Of a DNA stretch of 64,000 bases, positions 34,458 through 42,919 are shown piece by piece (the stretch's first letter is position 1; each line of letters starts with the position of its first letter). The notes below the pieces were generated by a model that saw nothing but the letters and a program-made list of their open reading frames with translations, ran no database searches and had not been told where the DNA came from. The DNA lies in contig JBAOHO010000008.1 of NCBI GenBank assembly GCA_037045355.1, positions 1 to 64,000 on the forward strand. The letters are read 5' to 3'. Source of the stretch: Candidatus Nanopelagicales bacterium (GTDB lineage Bacteria; Actinomycetota; Actinomycetes; S36-B12; GCA-2699445). Both the position numbers and the translations under genes were made by a program.

Positions 34458-36272
34458 GTGGGCCACACCGGTTTGGCGCGACTGAAGTCCGCCCTCAGTG
34501 GGCAACCCGGGACACCTGTCGCCTGGCGCAACAGCGTTGCCGTGGTCGCGGGGATGGTCGTCGCCGGCGGGTCGGGACTCGTGGTCGATCAGTACGTGGG
34601 TGGTCGCACTTTCGCGGTGTCCTTGATCGTCGGGATGTTCCTCGGCTTGGTCGCCGTGGCTGGGCCGTTTTTCATGGCCTTGCGGCTGATCGTGGGAATC
34701 GGAGTCCTCCTCACTGGGGCGGTCGGACTTGCGGTCGTCGCCCTCGACCACGCGTGGCTGGCGGTCCTGGGGATCGTGATCTTGGTGTTCGTGGGCACGG
34801 TGTGGACTGCGATCCCTCTCGTCGGAGGACCTCTGGGTTCTTTCCCGACCCTGGTGTACGTGATGGTCCTGGCGCAGGGGCAGACGCTGACCGGCGGCGG
34901 AGTGGCAGGGCGGGTGATGCTGGGGTCGGTGGTCGGAGTCGTCGGAGGCCTGGTGGTGCTCGTCGCGTTCTCCGGATGGGATCCACGCAAAGCAACCAGG
35001 GGGCTGGTCGCGGGTAGTTGGGGGTCAGGGGCGACCGGGCAACAACAAGGTGCGGCGCTGCAGGTGCTCCGGCTGGATTCCGCCCCCCGCTCGTACGTGT
35101 CGTTGGTCCGCGCCGCCGTCATCGCCCGGATCGCTCGCAACCGGTTGGAATCGGACAGCGCCACCAGCACCTATCAGCACGGCACCGCGGCGCAAGAGAC
35201 GATCGCTGCCACCGTGCTCCCCCGCGGCGCGATGGTCCCGCGCCCTGTGCCCACGTCGGTCGACGATGCCCGGCACGAGATGCAGGCGGCGAGTACGTCC
35301 GCTCCGGACCGGGCGGTGGTCTACGCGTGGGAGCGCTGGCAGGCTTCCCTCGGGTACGCGTCCGCGATCCTCACCGGTCGGACGGTGCCGCGTGCGGACA
35401 CGATCACGGGCGGGACCCTGGCCGCCGAAATGGTTCGTTCCGTGCTGCACCCGGAGTCGGCCAGCTTCCGCTACGGCGTGCAACGCGCTGTCGCATTGGG
35501 AATCGCCACCTTCGTCATGCTCAGCACGGATCTTCCGGAGTTCTATTGGGTGCTCCTCACCATCTTCGCGGTCATGCAGACGAATGCGGTCGCGACACAG
35601 GCTCGAGCAGTTCAGTACGCCGTGGGCACCTGGATCGGAGCGCTCGCAGCGGTGGCTCTGAGCCTCGTCCTGCCGTCGGTGGTCCTCGGTGTGCTGGCCG
35701 TGGCCCTGCTGGCCGCCGGATTCGCGTGGATGGTTCGCAACTACTTGATCATGTGCGTCGCCATCGCCGCAGCGGTGGCTCTTCTGGTGGGGAGCCCGGA
35801 CGGTCAGTATCTGCAGTGGGCCGGACTGCGCGCGCTCGACTGCACCGTCGGCGCCCTGACCGCCGTGGCTGTCTCCGCCTTCATCCTGCGCGTACGACCC
35901 CATCCCGAACTCCACGTCGAACAAGCACGAGACGCGCTGTTGACGACGCTCGCCCGGTTGCGGGCCGGTCTTGCCGACGAGCACGTCGATATGGCGCCGG
36001 TCTTGGCAAGCCAAGCGTCCCTGCAGCGGGCGCTTTCCAACTTGCGATCCGACATCCAGCTCACCCGGGATTCCGACTGGGCCACCGAGCAGTTGGCGCA
36101 ACTCACGGACGTGAATGACCGGGTCATCGCCTTGGGCTCAGTCGTCGTCGAACGCGCCGGCAGCCGGTCGGCCGAGGACCGGCGCAGCGATGAGGTCCTC
36201 GTCAGCAAGGGGCTGGAGGATGCCGAACGTCGGGTCCGAGCCATCCCTGTCGCCGCCGCGTCGCCGACCTGA
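34458..36272 (+). CDS. FUSC-family inner-membrane protein
   Basis: The 604-residue protein has two groups of hydrophobic helices, at about residues 23-180 and 345-480, each followed by a soluble part. The second group contains RYGVQRAVALGIATFVMLS and YWVLLTIFAVMQTNAVATQARAVQY. This is the fusaric-acid-resistance/aromatic-acid-exporter pattern. The substrate is unknown. GTG 34458 lies 13 bases after the REC-GGDEF stop and behind a possible leaderless promoter, so it can be transcribed separately. Confidence 0.82.
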   Translation: MGHTGLARLKSALSGQPGTPVAWRNSVAVVAGMVVAGGSGLVVDQYVGGRTFAVSLIVGMFLGLVAVAGPFFMALRLIVGIGVLLTGAVGLAVVALDHAWLAVLGIVILVFVGTVWTAIPLVGGPLGSFPTLVYVMVLAQGQTLTGGGVAGRVMLGSVVGVVGGLVVLVAFSGWDPRKATRGLVAGSWGSGATGQQQGAALQVLRLDSAPRSYVSLVRAAVIARIARNRLESDSATSTYQHGTAAQETIAATVLPRGAMVPRPVPTSVDDARHEMQAASTSAPDRAVVYAWERWQASLGYASAILTGRTVPRADTITGGTLAAEMVRSVLHPESASFRYGVQRAVALGIATFVMLSTDLPEFYWVLLTIFAVMQTNAVATQARAVQYAVGTWIGALAAVALSLVLPSVVLGVLAVALLAAGFAWMVRNYLIMCVAIAAAVALLVGSPDGQYLQWAGLRALDCTVGALTAVAVSAFILRVRPHPELHVEQARDALLTTLARLRAGLADEHVDMAPVLASQASLQRALSNLRSDIQLTRDSDWATEQLAQLTDVNDRVIALGSVVVERAGSRSAEDRRSDEVLVSKGLEDAERRVRAIPVAAASPT

Positions 36273-36329
36273 CGAAGCGCCAGAGACACTGGGCCGCGAC
36301 TAGGATCGTCCAATCGCGGAAGGTCCCAC

Positions 36330-37241
36330 ATGAGTGAGTTGCCCTCGCAGTACTGGCGGGCACTGATCGAGAGCGCACTGGACGTCATCATCGTCACGGA
36401 GGCGACGCCGCTCAGCTCACCGGGCCCGCGGATCGTCTACGTGAACCCGGCGTTCACCAGGCTCACCGGCTACGAACCGCACGAGGTCATCGGACTCAAT
36501 CCCCGCATCCTGCAGCGCGAGGGGTCGACGGATCCCGCCACGACGTCGGCGATCCGCGCGGCCTTGGAGGAGAAGAAGCCCTTCGACGGCGTGATCCGGA
36601 ACTTCGACCGGCACGGGAGGGCCTACTGGCTGCACCTGCACATCATTCCGCTGTTGGACGAGGCGGGCGACGTGGCGTTCTTCGCGGCCATCGAAAGGGA
36701 TGTCACCGACGAGCAGGCGCAGCTGGAGCGGTTGGCGGAGCAAGCGAGCCGGGATACCGGGACGGGGTTGTTGAACCGGCGCGCTCTGGAAGGCGCGGTG
36801 GCGGAGATCTGGGACCGCAGCCTGACCTCTGATCCACCCCACTGCGCGATCATCGTGGACGTTGACGATTTCAAGGGGGTCAACGACGATCTCGGCCACC
36901 CCACGGGGGACGCAGCACTTCGCGCGGTCGCCGCAGCGATTCGGGCGAGCATCCGAGACAGCGACTTCGCGGTCCGACTCGGTGGTGATGAGTTCGCTGT
37001 GGTGCTGCCACGCATCTCGTCGTGCGATGCAATGGCGATGGCGGACCGCATTCGGCGGCGCGTGCCGCGGGAGTGTCAGGCAGTCGACGACCGGATGACC
37101 GGCGTCACGGTCAGTGTCGGCGTAGCGTCGACCACGCCTGCGACGTCAGGTCTTGCCACCGTGCTGGCGTCGGCCGATGAGGCGTTGTACCGGGCCAAGG
37201 CTCGGGGGAAGAACACGGTCGTGGCCGCCACTGATCCGTGA
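36330..37241 (+). CDS. PAS (LOV-like) - GGDEF diguanylate cyclase
   Basis: The 303-residue protein begins with a PAS domain (about 10-130) close to LOV domains: YVNPAFTRLTGYEPHEVIGLNPRILQ and NFDRHGRAYWLHLHIIPLLD. The photoactive Cys of the LOV motif GxNCRFLQ is replaced by Pro (GLNPRILQ), so classical flavin adduct chemistry is not possible. The GGDEF domain has LGGDEF and a complete inhibitory site RDSD upstream of it, so it should be an active, feedback-regulated cyclase. GGAAGG precedes the ATG, and TAGGAT upstream may be the -10. Confidence 0.9.
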   Translation: MSELPSQYWRALIESALDVIIVTEATPLSSPGPRIVYVNPAFTRLTGYEPHEVIGLNPRILQREGSTDPATTSAIRAALEEKKPFDGVIRNFDRHGRAYWLHLHIIPLLDEAGDVAFFAAIERDVTDEQAQLERLAEQASRDTGTGLLNRRALEGAVAEIWDRSLTSDPPHCAIIVDVDDFKGVNDDLGHPTGDAALRAVAAAIRASIRDSDFAVRLGGDEFAVVLPRISSCDAMAMADRIRRRVPRECQAVDDRMTGVTVSVGVASTTPATSGLATVLASADEALYRAKARGKNTVVAATDP

Positions 37242-37380
37242 CGCCACCTGATCGGTCGATCGGTCGATCACAGAGGGCTGCCATGTCGGGAATGCGGCAC
37301 ACCGGCGTTCACAGCCTCCTTCGCAGGACGGGCCGGTCTCGCCAGAAGCCCCAGCCGCCGGCCGGGGTCCGGCGGGACGA
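37242..37380. other. Convergent intergenic stretch
   Basis: The 139 bp between two convergent signalling genes hold a short GATCGGTC direct repeat near 37248-37268 and GC-rich inverted words near 37340-37370 that could terminate transcription. No gene is seen. Confidence 0.4.
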
Positions 37381-38454
37381 TCAGAGATCGACGACGGGCT
37401 CCGCGGAGCACATCGCCAGAGCCCGGCTGGTCGCGGCTCGCATCAGCGGTACCGAATCAGGCAGCACCGGTCCCAGCAGATCGAAGGCGGAGGCCACGAA
37501 GGCAACCGGGAGATCGCGTGCGCGTAGGACCGCCTCGAACCATTCGACGTAGTTGCTCAGGATGTCGTCGTCACCGACGAGGACCGCGCATTGGATGGCC
37601 TTGAGGGTGGCCGAGAGGTCGTTGATGGTGGCTTGGTACCTCGCTGAGTCGGTGGTCAGGACTGGCCAACGGTCCAGGCTTTCGGACCCGGCGCGCTCGA
37701 GGATGCGTTCTCGCTCCCGGCTCGACTCGAAGATCTCGGTGCTGGTCACCGGATCCGAGATCGGATCCCGCGGAACTGGGGTCGGTTCTTGTGTGGCGGC
37801 GGCGATCAGGTCGGCGCCGCTGGCGAAATCGGGAGCCCACTGATCGGCACCCAAGGCGAGACCCCACCTGCCCTCGGGGCCGAAGCCGCGTCCGCCGATC
37901 ACGATCGTGGCACCCAGCCCACGCAGAGTCGATATCGTGCGCCAGGCACCGACCAGCGACAGTTGCATCGAGCAGGTGAGCGCGACTGGCCCGACCCGGT
38001 CACTGTCGAGGAAGAGGGGGAGGTCTGATGCCGGGACGGACGGCCCGATGAGTTGGGCGTCGAAACCGTGCAGCCGCAGCGTCTCCGCCGCCATACGCCC
38101 AGGCAGGACGTGCCACTCACCCTCGGTGCACAAAACCAGTGCCTTGCCGCGTTCTCCCTCCGCCGGTGCGCCCGGGATCTGCATGGCCGTGTCGCTGACC
38201 GTCTGCAACACCAGGTCCGCGACGGCGGACGCCCGGTGTTCCATGGCGACCGTCCATTCACCGTCCTGCCATCCCTGGCCGACACACACCTGGCCGTAGG
38301 CGATCAGGTCCGAGATGATCGCCGTGGCAGCGACGCCCCGATCGAGCAGACCCACCGCGATGTCGGTGGCGACGCGTCTGTTGCCTTCGGCCAGTGCGGC
38401 CACATAGTCGTCCTGGATGTGGTCGAAGTCCGGGACCTGGATGCTCTCGGTCAT
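37381..38454 (-). CDS. Cobalamin-binding protein with CarH-like photoreceptor motif
   Basis: The 357-residue protein has a helical cap domain (about 15-95) and a Rossmann-like B12 domain (about 100-225). Trp62, then nine residues, then Glu72-His73 form the Wx9EH motif that caps adenosylcobalamin in CarH/LitR light sensors. The lower-ligand region EGEWHVLPG resembles the ExHxxG of CarH with one extra residue. VALTCSMQLS and IVIGGRGFG complete the B12 fold. No DNA-binding MerR domain is present. A third region (about 255-357) is helical and unrecognised. It overlaps the upstream GGDEF gene by four bases, suggesting that it regulates c-di-GMP synthesis. Confidence 0.8.
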   Translation of the reverse strand: MTESIQVPDFDHIQDDYVAALAEGNRRVATDIAVGLLDRGVAATAIISDLIAYGQVCVGQGWQDGEWTVAMEHRASAVADLVLQTVSDTAMQIPGAPAEGERGKALVLCTEGEWHVLPGRMAAETLRLHGFDAQLIGPSVPASDLPLFLDSDRVGPVALTCSMQLSLVGAWRTISTLRGLGATIVIGGRGFGPEGRWGLALGADQWAPDFASGADLIAAATQEPTPVPRDPISDPVTSTEIFESSRERERILERAGSESLDRWPVLTTDSARYQATINDLSATLKAIQCAVLVGDDDILSNYVEWFEAVLRARDLPVAFVASAFDLLGPVLPDSVPLMRAATSRALAMCSAEPVVDL

Positions 38455-39473
38455 TCGCGTTCCTGTTCTGGATGGGTGTCGTCGTCCCCGGCGATGATGC
38501 GGTCACGACCGGCGTTCTTCGCCCGATACATCAAGGCGTCCGCGAGTCGAAGTGCGCGCTGGCCGGCCGGCTCCTCGGCGGCGCCCTGTTCGGGAACCGG
38601 GCACACGCCGGCGCTGAACGTGATCGACAAGGGGCGGGACTTCGGCCAGGACGCGCGCAGCCGATGCAACGTGTCGGTGGCATCCGACAGAGTGGTTCGT
38701 GGGAATACGATCCCGAACTCCTCGCCACCCAGTCGGCCCACGATGTCTTCGTCACGCAGGTTCGCGCGCAGATGCTGGGCGAACGCGATCAGGACGGCAT
38801 CGCCGACTTCGTGTCCATGGACGTCGTTGACCCGTTTGAAATGGTCGACGTCCAGCAGGGCGACACAGTCCCCGGGGCCGCACCGGTTGATGGACATGTC
38901 CAGTGATCGCCGGTTCCACAAGCCGGTGAGCGGATCTGTCGTGGCTCGCACGACGAGTCGCTCGGCCCCGGTTCTGCTGTTGAGAATCCGGCGGGCGTCG
39001 GACACCAGTGGGGTCAGGTAGTTGCCCAGCAGTTGGGCGGACTCGGAATCGGCTGCCACCGGAACCATCGGCTCGCCGTCACCGATCGTCATGTCGATGG
39101 GCAGCGCCATGGGATCGGAGGTGTCCGCGGGAGCAGGGGTGGCACCCAGTTGTGCGCACAGCCAGTCGACGCAGGACTGAACCGCTGTTTGGTCGCCGGC
39201 CGCAAGCAAGCGCCGTGTCGCCAGATATGCGGCACGGATAGCGGAGGCTTCGTCGATCCCTGACAAAGGCCGCGCTGACACATATCGATGGTAAGCGCGT
39301 GCGTTACTCAACAGATAACCTTCACTACCGTTCGTGGCGGCGTCGCGGATGTGCTGGTCAAGCGGCCTCTTCGCTCTGGCGTTTCGCGGGCCCACGCTCC
39401 CGTTGCTTCGGGCATCAGTCTGGGCGTGTTCCGTCATTGGCCTGCAGCCACCGAGAGTGGGCTTGTCTGCCAC
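38451..39473 (-). CDS. GGDEF-domain diguanylate cyclase
   Basis: The start is set at GTG 39473, seven bases after GGAGGG, giving 340 residues. The N-terminal about 160 residues are helical with no recognised domain. The GGDEF domain follows: TTDPLTGLWNRRSLD, LLDVDHFKRVND, and active site RLGGEEFG with the inhibitory site RDED just upstream. It should make c-di-GMP and be product-inhibited. Its stop overlaps the start of the cobalamin-binding protein (ATGA), so the two are produced together and probably act together. Confidence 0.9.
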   Translation of the reverse strand: MADKPTLGGCRPMTEHAQTDARSNGSVGPRNARAKRPLDQHIRDAATNGSEGYLLSNARAYHRYVSARPLSGIDEASAIRAAYLATRRLLAAGDQTAVQSCVDWLCAQLGATPAPADTSDPMALPIDMTIGDGEPMVPVAADSESAQLLGNYLTPLVSDARRILNSRTGAERLVVRATTDPLTGLWNRRSLDMSINRCGPGDCVALLDVDHFKRVNDVHGHEVGDAVLIAFAQHLRANLRDEDIVGRLGGEEFGIVFPRTTLSDATDTLHRLRASWPKSRPLSITFSAGVCPVPEQGAAEEPAGQRALRLADALMYRAKNAGRDRIIAGDDDTHPEQERE

Positions 39474-39490
39474 GCACATTCCCTCCGATA

Positions 39491-39509
39491 TGTGTACCAT
39501 CGTGTGTAC
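39491..39509. promoter_or_regulatory. Direct repeat TGTGTAC x2, possible operator
   Basis: TGTGTAC occurs at 39491 and 39503, spaced 12 bp, about one helical turn. It lies between the GGDEF gene and the divergent unknown operon, where both promoters must be. CATAGT at 39511 ends five bases before the GTG at 39522. Confidence 0.45.
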
Positions 39510-39521
39510 GCATAGTGGAAG

Positions 39522-39998
39522 GTGGGCAGAGGTGTGGGGGACGAGACGACGTTGATGAAGTTCATCGACCTGGACAGCAATATTCCTCGCGTTGGCCGTC
39601 GCGCCTTGCGGGACGCGCTAGCGGGCACTATGGCGCGGGTGCACGAGGGTGGGGTCGTCGAGGTCACATACGAGAATGTGCGCGAAGCAGTTCTCCTTGA
39701 CTCTGACCTGTTTGACTCCATGGTTGCGCAAGTTCGGGTGGCCATCCGGATGCACGAAGGGTTGCGGCTCGCTATGACGGCGGCTGCGGCAGGGGTGCGG
39801 TTGCCTGGTGCATTGATGGACCCTTTTGGGCTGCAAGTGGACGAGGAGGCCTTGAAGCGGTTCCGTACCGCGTACCCGGTGCAGATCACCCACGACGATG
39901 CGGGGTCACCGCTTGCCTCCAGTCCAGGATTCGTTGAAAGCGCCGCCCCCATCCTTTTCGTAGACGATGAGGACGAGCTGGTATTTGTTGATGAGTGA
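39522..39998 (+). CDS. Hypothetical protein, first gene of a two-gene operon
   Basis: The 158-residue acidic protein is not recognised. The conserved-looking start may be MKFIDLDSNIPRVGRRALRD at internal ATG 39555, and GTG 39534 is also possible. It is mostly helical (VRVAIRMHEGLRLAMTAAAAG) and ends with acidic residues DDEDELVFVDE. The next gene overlaps it by eight bases. It stands at the left border of the accessory region. The helical, acidic form and coupling to a larger protein are compatible with an antitoxin-like or regulatory partner, but this is only context. Confidence 0.65.
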   Translation: MGRGVGDETTLMKFIDLDSNIPRVGRRALRDALAGTMARVHEGGVVEVTYENVREAVLLDSDLFDSMVAQVRVAIRMHEGLRLAMTAAAAGVRLPGALMDPFGLQVDEEALKRFRTAYPVQITHDDAGSPLASSPGFVESAAPILFVDDEDELVFVDE

Positions 39999-40689
39999 CG
40001 CGGGCGAAGCACTGGGGTTCGAGGGCATCTACCCCGCAGACGGAGGTTTCTGGGTCCCGTTCGATCAACAGTCTCTATACCCGTGGCGGTACGGCGACCT
40101 TGTTGCCCTCCCACACGGGGAGACAACCGTTCAAGACGGTAAAGGAAGAACTTGGTTCGCTGCAATGGTTGTTCACCCGACCTGCGACCTTGGAGCGAAG
40201 GCCGCGCCGTCAGGTATTCAGTTGGTTCGCGTCCGTCGTTTGAAGGATGTCAGTGAGCGGCAGCGCAACGAGATCGCAGCCGGGTTCGCCGTGGATGCCG
40301 AAGGAGTCACCAGGGTCGCGAGGGTCAACTGCGTCTACCTGGCTGGGGTGTCTGGGGCAACTGCTCACTCCGAGCCGATGTACGCGGATCTGCGGGAAAC
40401 GGTCCGGCTGCCACTGGGAGTGGTCGAGGCGGCTGGTCGGATCGCAGCTATGACACACGAGGCCCGTGTGGCGATCATCAGGCGTGACGCGTTGTTCCGC
40501 TACCGGTGGAACCTGACTCTGGGAGATGTGTACGAACAGGAGAGGGCGCGGATCTCGGTTGACTCTCGCTTCGAGGGCCCCAAACCGGATTGGGCGTCTT
40601 CGTACGGCCGGAAGGCGCTGCGGCGCTCTCCTGATTCGCGATTCGCGACGTTGCTTGGCGCGAAACCTTCATCCTCCCAAGCGCTGTGA
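39991..40689 (+). CDS. Hypothetical protein, second gene of the operon
   Basis: ATG 39991 overlaps the upstream stop and yields 232 residues that I do not recognise. WRYGDLVALPHGETTV and FAAMVVHPTCDLGAK suggest a beta-rich N-terminal half; the HPTCDL segment is a likely conserved motif with a Cys and a His that could be catalytic or metal-binding. The C-terminal half is basic and helical (SYGRKALRRSPDSR). There is no signal peptide and no membrane segment. Coupling to the first gene suggests a two-protein system. Confidence 0.65.
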   Translation: MSDAGEALGFEGIYPADGGFWVPFDQQSLYPWRYGDLVALPHGETTVQDGKGRTWFAAMVVHPTCDLGAKAAPSGIQLVRVRRLKDVSERQRNEIAAGFAVDAEGVTRVARVNCVYLAGVSGATAHSEPMYADLRETVRLPLGVVEAAGRIAAMTHEARVAIIRRDALFRYRWNLTLGDVYEQERARISVDSRFEGPKPDWASSYGRKALRRSPDSRFATLLGAKPSSSQAL

Positions 40690-40772
40690 ATCTCCCTCAA
40701 TAAACAGCGGTCCATCCGAAAGCGCGGGGCTCACGGGTGGCACATAGAGAGCTGGGGAAATCCAGGTGGACC

Positions 40773-42065
40773 TCAGGGGCCGAGCAGCGCGGCGGGGACC
40801 ACAGCGATGCCGTCATCGCGGCGGTACGCCTCGGTGCCGGTGGTGATGAGGACGGCATCGAGGAGTTGGTCTCCGATGCGGTCCTTCAGCCACTTGATGT
40901 GTCGAGCGTCGGCCGCGTTCACCGTCGCCGAGAGCTTGACCTCGAGGGCGACGATGCCTCCGTCTTGCCCGATGACAACGAAGTCGATCTCGCGCTCGCC
41001 GCGTTGGGTGCGCAGGTGGCGCACGTCGGCTTCCGCGGCTTGCGCGTACACGCGAAGATTCAGCGCCACGAGACTCTCGAATAGGGCGCCCAAGAACGTG
41101 CCGTCTCGGGGAATGACCGGTTCGGTCTGACCGCCGCCGAGAAGCTTCCTCGGGGTCACGTGAAGGAGTCGCGCTGCCAAAGCAGGATCAACGAGGTGAT
41201 GCTTATCAGATGCGGCCAGTTCCTTGAGTTTGTTGTTGGATGGAAGCCACGCACGTACTGGGTCGAGGATCCAGAGCCTGGTGAGGATGTCGCGCCAGGG
41301 CAGCGTGGTGCTGAGGGATGGTTTGTTACCCACCCCTGGTGTGGCGGCGTCACGGATGGTCTCAAAACTTGCACTGGTGGAAGTAGCCGCTGCATAGGCC
41401 CGCATCCATGACCGCAGAGTTTCTGGACGTCGCAGAGTCATTCCCTGCTCTGCAAAGTCGCGATCGATGATGCGCTCCAGATAACCGTCGAGCCCCGCGC
41501 GGAGTTGTCGATCGCTCAGTCCACGCATACCGGGGAAGCCTCCCGCGAGGATCTCGGTGCAGTAGCCGTCGAGAGTGACTGGTGTTGTCCCCGAGATGTC
41601 GGGCTGGGAGCCAGCGAGCAGCTCGCCTAGACTCACCGAGGCGGTGAATCCTCGTTCGACAAGTGACAGCGGACGCATGCGGAGTGTGACGATTCGACCT
41701 GCCCCAGAGTGGGTGTCGACTCCATATGGCGATGCGGAGCCGGTGAGTAGGAAGCGCCCGGGCGACGGATTGCCATCAACGGCTCGCCGAACAACATCCC
41801 AACTTGGTGGCCACTTCTGCCACTCGTCGATGAGGATCGGAAGTGGACCCTGGGTGAGACGGGTTGGGTCTGCTTCGATGATCTGACGCTGCCCGACATC
41901 GTCGAGTTCGTAGACACTCGAGGCCCGAGTGAGCGCTGTGGCGGTCTTGCCGACTGCCTTGGGTCCCTCAATGGCAATAGCGGCAAGGCCCAGCATTCAC
42001 GCGTCGAGATCGTCGTCGACGATGCGGCGCTGATATTCGGTCTGCTTTGATCTGGGCTTCACCAT
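40773..42065 (-). pseudogene. AAA ATPase with DUF4143, interrupted by an in-frame TGA near its N-terminus
   Basis: From ATG 41996 the frame gives 407 residues of an archaeal-type AAA ATPase. IAIEGPKAVGKTATA is Walker A and PILIDEWQKWP is Walker B. FLLTGSAS is sensor 1, and the C-terminal DUF4143 nuclease-like domain contains RTQRGEREIDFVVIGQDG and ALEVKLS. The usual N-terminus is found upstream in the same frame: ATG 42065 gives MVKPRSKQTEYQRRIVDDDL and two further codons, then TGA at 41997-41999. The family normally runs RIVDxxL straight into the ATPase core, so the TGA interrupts the gene. Translation from ATG 41996 could still make a core protein. Such genes occur in accessory regions and are sometimes linked to toxin-antitoxin systems. 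Confidence 0.8.
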
Positions 42066-42066
42066 G

Positions 42067-42134
42067 ACTCAAACACTTCAATTTCGGGAACTCAAACACT
42101 TCAATTTCGGGAACTCAAACACTACAATTTCGGG
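42067..42134. repeat. Three tandem 23-bp repeats upstream of the DUF4143 gene
   Basis: Three units of 23 bp beginning ACTCAAACACTTCAATTTCG lie head to tail at 42067, 42090 and 42113; the third has one changed base. They end immediately before the start codon at 42065, on the promoter side, so they are likely protein-binding sites that control the gene. Confidence 0.9.
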
Positions 42135-42136
42135 CA

Positions 42137-42431
42137 AGGGTAGGCTACAAAATCGTGGACTTGCCTGCCGTGCGATCGGTCGTGACCGTGACCCCGTTTG
42201 CACTGGACAACCGGTCGTCTGGGTCCCGCAAGGACTTGATCTGTTGACGGGGGCAGAGGCTCTCCGCCGGGGAGCGACGGAAAGGCCGATGCGACGACGA
42301 AGAGGCTGGGTCGCGTCTGCGCCCGCCTACGTGGCAAGGCGCTTTCCTGTGCGTGGTCGTCGCGCAGCGGGTGACGGAGCCGGTGCGGCGAACCATCCGC
42401 TACCTGAACAACGCGACACGATCGGCCCGGT
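42137..42431. other. Non-coding, degraded DNA
   Basis: About 295 bp between the 23-bp repeats and an IS remnant. Open frames in it are not convincing. It probably contains further decayed transposon sequence. Confidence 0.4.
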
Positions 42432-42711
42432 GCGGTCGGATCGTCGTTCGACAACGCCCTAGCCGAGACCGTGATCGGGCTACGTACAACCGAATTGATC
42501 AAACCGCAGCGGCCCTGGAAGGGGCTGGACGATCTCGAGATCGCCACCGCGGAATGGTCGACTGGTACAACCACCGCCGGCCCCACGAGTACTGCCAAGA
42601 TCTCACACCGCAACAAGCGGAGCAGGCCTACCACGCTCACCACCAGACCCCAGCCACCGCTGGAGTCTCAAACCAGGAAGTCTCCGGACACGGCGGGGGG
42701 ATTCACTGGAT
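42432..42711 (+). pseudogene. IS3-family transposase remnant (C-terminal end) and right IS end
   Basis: Frame 42432-42560 reads VGSSFDNALAETVIGLRTTE and RPWKGLDDLEIATAEW. One base is then missing, and the next frame gives VDWYNHRRPHEYCQDLTPQQ and AEQAYHAHHQTP. This is the last 70 or so residues of an IS3-group DDE transposase, with the final Glu of the triad in LAETV. Downstream, AGTCTCCGGAC followed by GATTCAC at 42684-42711 resembles an IS3-type right end; a similar end is at 47229. The rest of the element is missing. Confidence 0.75.
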
Positions 42712-42919
42712 GGCTTCGGGAAGAGCGCCTGCGCGTGTGTGGTGATCCCAAGACCGGGTCCAGACGTGCATATCCGCTGGATCCGACAGACGGAACCACC
42801 AAGCTGTGGGTTGCGGGCATCGTTGGCAGACCGTGACCGCCACCGATCGGCGTCGAGCTGACGTCCGCCACACGCAACACCCAAGACGGAGAGTCCCTTC
42901 ATGACATCGCAGCGCTTGG

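Noticed and set aside
32783..42000. TGA read as a sense codon in cheR and the DUF4143 gene
   Set aside because: TGA is the ordinary stop of many intact genes in the window, so recoding is not supported.
42067..42134. CRISPR array
   Set aside because: The three 23-bp units are directly adjacent with no spacers, and there are no cas genes.
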